Source: Leptasterias polaris | Taxonomy: Eukaryota; Echinodermata; Asteroidea; Forcipulatida; Asteriidae | DNA length: 64,000 nt | Assembly (NCBI GenBank): GCA_037783415.1 | Contig: JAZGTN010000027.1 | Location: 1,178,001 to 1,242,000 of the forward strand | Reading direction: 5' to 3' | Part shown: positions 56,750 to 64,000 of the stretch, one piece after another | Position numbering within the stretch: the stretch's first letter is position 1 | Layout: every line of letters starts with the position of its first letter | The notes under the pieces: generated by a model | Told to the model about the DNA's origin: nothing | What the model saw: only the letters and a program-made list of their open reading frames with translations | Databases searched by the model: none | Translations under genes and position numbers: made by a program

Positions 56750-57132
56750 CTGTAATGTGAAATTATATGTTGCTTATTATTATTTTATTTTTTATATCTT
56801 CGGACTGTGGCAGAATGGGGCGCGCACGGGCGACGAGTCATCATACATTTGCGGACGTGATTTACAGTACTCTAAAGACGTTGGTAAAAATAACAACTGT
56901 CCATTGCAAAGGTACAACAAATATGTGTAAATAGAAAAATAGTTTGAAACATTGAGTTATACGCCACCAATGCTCCATAAAAGTTTATCAAACTTAACAT
57001 TTTATATTCTGGTAATTATTATAGTCTCAAAGGTTCAGATTTCAAATGGGGGGCACCCGGGGGGGGGGGCACTGACATCAATTGGGGGGGGGGGGCACGT
57101 GCCCCCCGTGTTCCCCCTTAGTTACGCCACTG
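56750..57132. repeat. Unclassified insertion ending CGCCACTG in SULT C
   Basis: It replaces exon 1. The right end read backwards is CAGTGGCGTAACTAAGGGGG followed by a G-rich GGGGGGCACGTGCCCCCC palindrome, a terminus style seen on DNA transposon relics. The left end was not found. Confidence 0.35.
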
Positions 57133-57195
57133 CTGAAAACACAGCGAGTAGTCTTGTCCAGTTGCACAATGACGGCGTACCTTGACAACAAGGCT

Positions 57196-57515
57196 ATTAA
57201 TAGCACTCCACAGTCCAGTGGCGTCACTTTTGCTCAAAAATACCCAGCTGTCAGTCACCACGTAGGTGATCGCCGCATTGAGCATAATTTTGTTGGAAAC
57301 CTTCTCATGTTGAATTGTCACAATTTTCCCGCGAGAAGGCGCTGTCATCCACGAACGGCTCTGACGACAGGAACCGCCCAACGAGAAGGTGTTTGGAAAC
57401 TCTCAATCGTCAAGTCGTGCGTGCGCATATAGTGTTTAGCATAATCTATTTATGGAAACTAGTGTGACGTTTTAATTTGCACAATGTTAGAGCAGTCTAA
57501 TAACTATGGAGGTCG
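57196..57515 (-). promoter_or_regulatory. Conserved 5' flank of SULT C
   Basis: Homologous to 19922-20224 and 39800-40110, with the TGACGT motif. It contains the intact TTAA site at about 57195 that is empty for piggyBac. Confidence 0.28.
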
Positions 57516-57879
57516 AAAAGTGGACATCTGCTTTCCAGCTTTCTAAATAATATAAAAAACAGATTGAACGTTTTTTTTCTGGTGCATTTTTCAAGTTTTC
57601 CCCCTGAAAAGTAGATTAAACATTTTCGGAGTATCGATTTTACTATCCATTCTACTTTTTAGTGGACATTTGTCTTTTGGGTTTGCAGGTTTAACGTTTT
57701 TGATAAATCTACTTTTTTTCTTTTCTGCTAGCCACAAAGCAGATTTGACGTTTTGTCACACAGTGGCACAAAAGCGGACATCTGCTTTTACTGGTTTCCA
57801 ACAACCCGAAAAGCCGATCGTACGTTCTGGACCATTTCATTTTTCTGCTTTCCTGCTTCCCGGAAAGTGGATCGAACAT
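57515..57879. repeat. Degenerate AAAGTGGACATCTGCTTT modules upstream of SULT C
   Basis: Shortened version of the series at 20225-20650, joined to the LTR at the same point as in A. Confidence 0.55.
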
Positions 57880-59036
57880 TGTAACGTCGGTTTAAATAAA
57901 ACAACGTTTATTTCTCTTTTTCTCCGTACCAACATACAACTGCCTTTATTGCCACTACAGCTGCCTGATGCCACGTCAACTATGATCAAACACAGAAAAC
58001 AAATAACAATAATTTGTGAAACAACTTTCCAAACAAACTATAACATAACAAATCCAGAAAATAAGGAAAACATAATCTAACCCCCGAGAGGGCGCTGTTG
58101 ACTACAACTCAAATAAAAATACAAACTGACCCTATAGAGAGGTTTCACGTGACGTCACACCGTCAGATTTTGACACCCGCCGCCATGTTGAGTACCAAAT
58201 CAGCTGGCCAGCAACGTAAACAATCAACAGCGACACCAACCGCCAGGCCTGAGTTTTTTTATTGTTATAAAACGATGATGGCCCAGTGTTCAGTGTGTAA
58301 ACATCGTAAGCCACGAGACCGTGGCATTTCTTTTTTTCGGCTACCGTCGATTATTTTGCACCAAGGCATACAATCTGAAGAACTGTCGAAACATCGGAGG
58401 GCTGCATGGCTTAAACACATTGGACGAACAGACATTACAGAGTCCAGTTTGGTCAACGTTCGTGTTTGTAGTGATCACTTTGTTAGTGGTAAGTCATGAA
58501 GTTGAGAAATTGATTGAGAGAAAATAAAGTCAATGGTGAGAACATTATGATTGTCTGATGGGCCGTCTGATGCTCCATGGTCTGACCGTCACCATGTCTG
58601 ACTGTTTTGTTTATGGCCATTTTTAAGCTGAATGAAGTGAAAGTGAATTACATCCTCTGAAATTCAGATGATGATTAACTACAACTTCTTTTTTCTACTC
58701 TTTATAACTTAACTTAAGTAACAATATACATGTAGTGTCAAACTTGTCAATGTCAATGTTAAATTGGCCAAAAGTACTAATAATGTTAATTTTGTTGCCT
58801 AAACATTAGGCAAAGTAAAATAAATAACATGTTGCTCGTCCGGACTTTTAAAAAAGTTGGTGAGGGAGGTCCTTGTTATTTGTTATTTTCAAATTTTTTG
58901 TTATTTTTTTCAAGATGGCCACCATGTCTAAGATGGCCGCCATATCGTATTTGAAGATGGTTTTATGGACTCGGAGAGAAGGACTCGGGGAGTAGATAGC
59001 CCCATCATCATGCCCATGCACATGGCAATACATTGT

Positions 59037-59078
59037 ACTCCTACTAGTAGTACTACTACTAGTGATGTACTGTAGACA
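59037..59078. repeat. Short palindrome in ISL2EU intron
   Basis: Alternating ACTAGTAGTACTACTACTAGT between GTAC flanks. It could form a hairpin. Confidence 0.5.
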
Positions 59079-59710
59079 AATTGTACATTTCTTTTGATGT
59101 GTGTTTTGCTTTGCAGGAAAACCAGCAGCACTGTATGACACAACAAACCCAGACTGGAGTCCAAAACGTAACTTGGAGACTTGTACATTTAATGAGGAAA
59201 CATTGAAATGGTCTTTGGAGAGAGCATCTCGACGACAAAGAAGAAGTCGCTTAAAAGGACCGGACACAGTGAAAACATCATCCACAGTGTCAAGAGATGA
59301 TAAACAACATGAATTTGAAGGTAACATAATTTTGTAGCAATTTTCTTGCAGTTAACCTAACCCTCTGGTTTCTGAGGAAGTTTAAAATTAAATTTAAAAG
59401 AAAAAAGGGAACATAATAGACATCACTATCTTATAGAAACAATAAAGCTTAACACTCAGCTGCCCTAAATTTTTGCATTTGTTTTACGGATATGTACGCA
59501 CACTTAGGCCTATAGCTGCCAAGATTATTGACTTTTTTGAAAGTCTTTAGATTTTTTAGAGATGATACTCGAGTTTTAACTTCCATTCCAGTCCCAAAAC
59601 AAACCACAAATTCTGCACAATTATATGACAAATAGACAACAAAGAAACAGGCATCAATTACAAGGGATGTACATTTAAATGTAATAATATACCCCCCACT
59701 TTCAATAGGA

Positions 59711-59738
59711 TCACCCCCCCCCCCCCCCCCCCCCCCCA
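59711..59738 (+). repeat. Poly-C run of about 28 bases
   Basis: Homopolymer within the large intron of the THAP transposase; length may be unreliable in assembly. Confidence 0.8.
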
Positions 59739-61057
59739 CAGGCAAAAATGGGAAATATCTTGTCTCAAAATAACATGCACTATAATACCATACTGGGTCT
59801 GCCTAGACAAATAAAAATAAACGATAAGCGTGTGTTTTTTCACACTGGAAATTTTAATACAAAAACTTCAGAATTAACACCCCCCCCCTCTTTTCAACAT
59901 GGATTTATGCCTCTGAATTGATACCCTTTACTGTACTTATTTCTCATTTAATACAGTCATGATTCCAGTGAAGTGGTGGAAAGAGTTAACTTGCCCGAGA
60001 CAGCAGGTATGGCCGACCAAACTCTCAACACAGACATAACAATGCATGCTATGAGTCAAAGTGAAGATGACATGCTTCAACTACGACAGCAGCTGTATGA
60101 ATATCGCGAAAAAGAAACACATCACAAAAAAGAAACACATCACAAAATTGATGACACATTTTTTGCAAATGATGATAAAGTAAAATTTTATACTGGTCTT
60201 ACAAATCTGGCCCTAATGATGTCAATCTTCAATTTTATCGCACCACATGTAGCTACATCTCATAGAAATGCTTTCACAATTCCAAGAATTTGTTTTAGTT
60301 ATGATGCGATTACGTTTGAACTTGGCCTTTCAAGATCTTGCATACACAGGTTTAATATCTCAATGGTTAGTGCTTGTCGTATATTTGATAAGTGGATATA
60401 GATATGATGGATTTAAGATTAAGTCATCTCATCGTGTGGCCTGAAAGGGAACTTCTTAGAACAAATGTTCCCTGTGATTTCATGAGAGCATTTGGTGACA
60501 AAGTAGCAACTATTATTGATTGTTTTGAAATAATTTATTGGCAAGAGCTATGACTTGGTCAAGTTATAAGCATCACAATACAGTGACATTTCTAATAGGC
60601 ATAAAGCCACATGGTATTATATCTTTTATTTCAAAAGCCTGGGGAGGTAGAGTCAGTGATAAACATTTGACAGAAAATAGTGGGATTTTAGACAACTTAA
60701 TAAAAGGAGATGTTGTGCTAGCTGATCGAGGTTTTGACATTGCAGAAAGTGTTGGGTTTTATTGTGCCAGATTAGCAATTCCAGCATTCACTAAGGGAAA
60801 GAAACAGCTATCTGCACTTGAAGTAGAGGAAACAAGAAAAATTGCAAATGTAAGAATACATATTGAGAGAGTAATTGGTGCTGTAAGGCAAAGGTATAAG
60901 ATATTAGGTGGACCCCTACCGATGGAACTTGTAACATGTAGAGCTGGTCAGACAGATGCACCCATTGATAAAATTGCAAGGGTATGCTGTAGCTTAACTA
61001 ACGCATGTCCTTCAGTTGTCCCATTGAAATAACCATCATGAATAGATTTTCAGGTGT

Positions 61058-61092
61058 TTTGAGTAATTACCAATAGTGTCCAGTGCCGTTAA
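61058..61092. repeat. Terminal remnant of a TTAAAGGCA-type MITE
   Basis: GAGTAATTACCAATAGTGTCCAGTGCC followed by GTTAA is the complement of the usual MITE terminus. It lies between the two ISL2EU genes, where the nuclease part is missing. Confidence 0.45.
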
Positions 61093-61367
61093 TGGTGACT
61101 ACACTAATGAATGAAATTATATTACTGCCATTTGAAATGGCAGCTATGGAATTGTTGACATTTTTGACACACAGTTGCAGATGTGATTGGTTAATGCTGT
61201 TATTTATATGAAATAAAACAAATTTCACACAGGTTACAGATTGGTTGATTCGTAGTTTCATTTATTGTGACTGGTCAATGAAATTAGGTTTGAACCTTAA
61301 TTGGGTGGTTTCTTCCATTTGCGCTTCGGATATTTGCTCAACTTTAGGCATTTCATATGAAAAAACT

Positions 61368-62918
61368 TTATTTTACACTCAGTTTTGCTACATTCTGCGC
61401 CATAGTTGCAGTTATACTTGGAAGATTGTGAAAAACATCCTCACATTTTGTTAAGAGTTCACTGAATGTGAGAGTGTTGTAACTTGTACTCCGAAGACTG
61501 CTCATTCGGGGTGGAAGTTCGGTATACTTTGGTGCAAAGTTTTTGCAGTATTTCTTTGCTACAGTCAATACTGCTGCCTGTGGTTCTGCTTGGTATATTG
61601 GCAGCCAGTAAGCTTTGTCCTCAGTAACTGTTTTAGTGTTTCGATACTTGACAGCTGCGTCCAAAGCAAAAAGGGTTGCAGCAACATGGGTGCATGATTC
61701 ACCCAAGCCAGCCATACAGTTGCAATGAGCACTTTCCACTGTTCCATCCTTTTGTATGATAATCCATGGCTGTAAAGGCTTCTCGCTGAGGGATTGAGAG
61801 TGCAGGACCTGAAAACAAATTTAAATCACAAAATTTAAAAAGTAAATCTGCATGCACCATCGTCTTGATCATGTACATACATAAGCTATCAGTGTCAGTA
61901 CAACTACAATGACAATGTAGTAAGTTATTTTGTATTCAATCATGTCAATGAAAATTTAAAAAAACAATAAGATAGGTATTCAGCCTACACTTTGTGTCAG
62001 CTAAATCAGTACAGTATAGCCTAACAGTAACACCAGGCTTGGCTTGAATCAGAATGAATGAAATTCAAAGACTACATTTATTGTCCATCATGTCCATGTT
62101 GTCTAATGTTGCACTGACTCATGACAAAATAAATTGCAAAAATTGTCTAGATTCAAATGAATAAATAAATACACAAATTCCAAACATAAATTAATAACAA
62201 TGAAAGTACGTAAACAACAAGTCCATACAAAGATCAACAAGAGCCCGCATATGCCTGTACCCTGCTGTGCATATTTGTTGAATGTTGAATCATGGAGGTA
62301 GAAATATGAATAGCCTTCAGATAGTTGAATCTAAACTATTATAAAGGGAGCAGAGTGCCGATGAAGGCGTACCACCATTGCCGAAAACAAGTCATGTTTG
62401 TTAAAACCCCAGTTCCGTTTTGAACAAAAATAATTTGTTTTCGGCAGTGGTGGTACGGTGTTTTCCGGTATTTATCACCGCACGTCCCTATATCATCATG
62501 TAAATAACAATGTTTTGCAATCCACAAGGGCGGCATCAAGAGTTTAAAAGGATACAAAACAAGTACAACTCCAAAGTTTGTTTACTAACAATTTTACCTT
62601 TGCCGTATGCAAGTGCAGATTTCTCTCGATGTGCACCTTTACGTTCGTCACCCATCCAGATAAAAACTGGTTGTATGCATCAAGGGACTCAAACGATCTG
62701 AATTCCTCTAAAGTGTATGCACTCTTAACATAGAGTAAGTAATTAATAATATCTGGGTAAGACACTGCTGCGAAAAGTTCAATGTTTGAAGACCAGTCGG
62801 CAGGTTTTAATTCGTACGGATCTTTGTTGTTTATTCGTTGTATTTTCTCGCAGTATCGGCGTTGACTTGCATTATCCAGAGTTAATATGTACTTGATGTT
62901 GCCCTGATCAACTTTCAT
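61368..62918 (-). pseudogene. ISL2EU accessory protein with SWIM finger, nuclease part missing
   Basis: Exon 1 (62918-62598) starts MKVDQGNIKY and carries the VSYPDIINYLLY and YNQFLSGWV blocks seen in the second protein of ISL2EU elements. Donor GTAAAA and acceptor TTTTCAG join it in frame to exon 2 (61808-61368): VLHSQSLSEKPLQPW and the SWIM finger (CNCMAGLGESCTH). In intact relatives a YqaJ-type exonuclease domain follows, but here the frame stops soon after the SWIM part (KLSVK). The nuclease is therefore lost, probably by an internal deletion between the two convergent genes. Confidence 0.82.
61809..62597. other. Intron of the SWIM protein gene
   Basis: AT-rich. It contains an inverted pair around 62365-62465 (GTACCACCATTGCCGAAAACAA and TTGTTTTCGGCAGTGGTGGTAC) that may be a hairpin MITE of about 100 bases. 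Confidence 0.45.
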
Positions 62919-64000
62919 TGTTCTATTATTTAATTAACAGACCAAATAAAACACTGAAGGAAAACCTTCACCAAATTTGTCTGTCGAAAAAGCCTTCTCG
63001 GTTGCAAACGCGCGTCTGCTGCTGGAGCAGACGACTCGTAGCAACCGAAGTAGTACTCAACATGGCCGACGGCGCCCTCAGCGAACTTTTTGCGGGGTCA
63101 CGCAACCTCTCTATATTATATCTTACACGCACACCTGGCAAGAAAATATGTTCCAAGTAACAACACATTTCAATATACATTATCATAATGGATATAAAAC
63201 TGGGTAGATAAAGAATTAATGCCCGAGTCCAACTAAACTACCGTCCAAGTAAATGCAACGATAACATGCACTAGATTTTAAAAACCCCCAAAAGGATCCA
63301 ATCCCGTATCAAACATAACCCATTTATCCTTCAAAATAAAACTCAAAATACTCAAAACTCAAAACAACATTATCAGATATCTAATACAGATACACTAGCA
63401 AAATGTAAGAAGTCCTCTTTGTACTGTCCTCCTTGAGGTGTTTCTAACCAAAATTAGACAGCCAGCCAAACTCCAATAATAACGACATGAGAGTCAGGAA
63501 ATAGCCTCCAAGCTCCAGTGTTTTATTCAAGCCACAGAGGATTACGTCAGTGAACAAGGAGTGAAACTGTAATACAGGAATAAGAAAAAGCTATAATGAC
63601 TACATGTAACGTATGGCTTAAAGAATGCAGTGCTGAAGCTAAATGCAATAATACACAGACCAGTCACAAAATTGGAAAATTGGGCGTGACCCATGCAGTA
63701 AAAAACCCACATGCAAATCCCATTAACCAATAACGATATGTAAGCTAAATGTGTACAAAAACCACGTGAACTACCGAGGCCTAAATACCAACTAAAAAAC
63801 TCTTAATAATGTCCAAAAACGAGGCAAGAAAGGTACTTACAGACAATGCTTCTCGCAGGCGTTAACCGAGAAGGCAGTATATTGGGAAGGATCTATTAGT
63901 TACAAAATGTGGAAAAAGCAGATGTAAACTTTCGCCATAAATTTGTGAAAGCGTGGTTCTGAGAATGAGCTTGTCAATAGAGGGCGCAAATAAACTTAAT

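Larger units (their letters stand above)
52440..57879 (-). pseudogene. SULT unit C, decayed sulfotransferase pseudogene
   Basis: Sequence homologous to 3975-4890 is joined at about 53370-53390 to sequence homologous to 9335 onward. Exons 4, 5 and 6 are therefore deleted (about 4.4 kb missing). Exon 3 (54444-54564) is intact and nearly identical to that of B. Exon 2 (55380-55598) has a four-base insertion that shifts the frame in the middle, just before the catalytic STHLP segment. Exon 1 is absent, replaced by another repeat ending at 57132, while the untranslated sequence just upstream of it survives. It can act as a sequence donor but not as a gene. Confidence 0.85.
58184..61032 (+). pseudogene. 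ISL2EU transposase: THAP domain plus DDE_Tnp_4, broken
   Basis: Exon 1 (58184 or 58274 to 58488) encodes a THAP zinc finger: CSVCKHRK, FFRLP, AAWLKHIGR, CSDHFVSG. Donor GTAAGT leads to exon 2 (59117-59320), GKPAALYDTTNPDWSP. The third part (from about 59974) has a charged coiled stretch and a helix-turn-helix-like segment, ending at a stop near 60401. DDE residues are then spread over shifted frames: IIDCFE (first Asp, about 60517-60534), VVLADRGFD (second) and [14 protein letters not shown] (Glu). A deletion and frameshift near 60530 remove the segment between IIDCFEI and the [10 protein letters not shown] block. The protein would bind the termini and move the element; this copy cannot. Confidence 0.85.
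58134..63114. mobile_element. ISL2EU DNA transposon with AT target duplication
   Basis: AGAGAGGTT at 58136 and its complement ending at 63112 are the termini. AT flanks both ends, and the homologous LTR at about 20906 has the unfilled CCCTATATTATATC. A two-base AT duplication, a THAP-DDE transposase on the plus strand and a SWIM-type protein on the minus strand are the hallmarks of the ISL2EU (IS4EU) group. Size 4,977 bases. Both genes are damaged, so it is a recent but inactive copy. Confidence 0.88.
57880..64000 (-). repeat. Presumed BEL LTR split by an ISL2EU element, cut by the window end
   Basis: Parts 57880-58135 and 63113-64000 together match 20651-21759 with small indels. The window ends about 20 bases short of the LTR border seen in A. 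It occupies the same host site as the LTR in unit A, so it descends from the same insertion. Confidence 0.65.

Noticed and set aside
55591..56760. Long frames rich in Gly, Val, Trp, Cys and Arg across the G-rich minisatellites (also 12766-12984 and 38735-39195)
   Set aside because: They come from an 11-base-type repeat without stops in several frames on both strands; there is no conserved start or domain.

Overview
The window looks like transposon-rich, AT-rich genomic DNA from a marine invertebrate animal. I infer an echinoderm, probably a starfish. The reasons are small spliced exons with GT..AG borders, no bacterial-style operons, and a mix of BEL/Pao, piggyBac, ISL2EU, CR1/L2-like and I/Jockey-like elements with short TTAAAGGCA-type MITEs that I associate with echinoderm genomes. 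The species call rests on recognition only and was not searched.

The host content is a tandem array of cytosolic sulfotransferase (SULT) genes, all on the minus strand. Unit A has six coding exons between 13388 and 6132, and unit B has six between 39719 and 32546. In both, the splice phases close exactly to a 298-codon frame plus stop, the normal SULT length, with a 5'-PAPS loop (YPRSGAHWL), the THLP catalytic histidine and an Arg..Ser 3'-phosphate site. Unit C (about 52440-57880) is a pseudogene that keeps only exons 3 and 2, and exon 2 carries a 4-base frameshift. A fourth remnant (D, about 41575-43690) holds an exon 6 split by transposons, and a further 3'-flank fragment lies at 51840-52330.

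Layout: 1-3345 is a 5'-truncated BEL/Pao element, cut by the window edge, followed by the 3' flank and gene of unit A (6132-13388). A piggyBac element (13469-19917, TTAA duplication) sits just upstream of exon 1 of A and itself carries a CR1/L2-like LINE (16867-19117). The putative 5' flank of A (19922-20650) leads into a presumed BEL LTR (20651-21779) and a second BEL copy (to 26360). The duplicate of the A flank and gene then follows as unit B, interrupted by a 3.4 kb near-perfect inverted repeat (28496-31891) that is absent from A. After B come MITEs, remnant D, a ~7 kb PIF/Harbinger-like element (44696-51660) carrying a ~256 bp tandem repeat and an I/Jockey-like LINE (46913-50021), then pseudogene C. 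Last is another copy of the BEL LTR, into which an ISL2EU element (58136-63112) has inserted; the empty site is preserved at about 20906.

From 1 to about 10.2 kb, units A and B are almost identical by eye (I noticed three differences over the 3.3 kb of BEL). Further right they diverge. Around exon 3, B matches pseudogene C rather than A, which suggests gene conversion inside the array. A GGGTGTGGGTC-type minisatellite abuts the splice acceptor of exon 2 in all three units and varies about five-fold in length (about 0.2, 0.5 and 1.0 kb). The duplications supply natural empty sites that date the piggyBac, ISL2EU and foldback insertions relative to the array.
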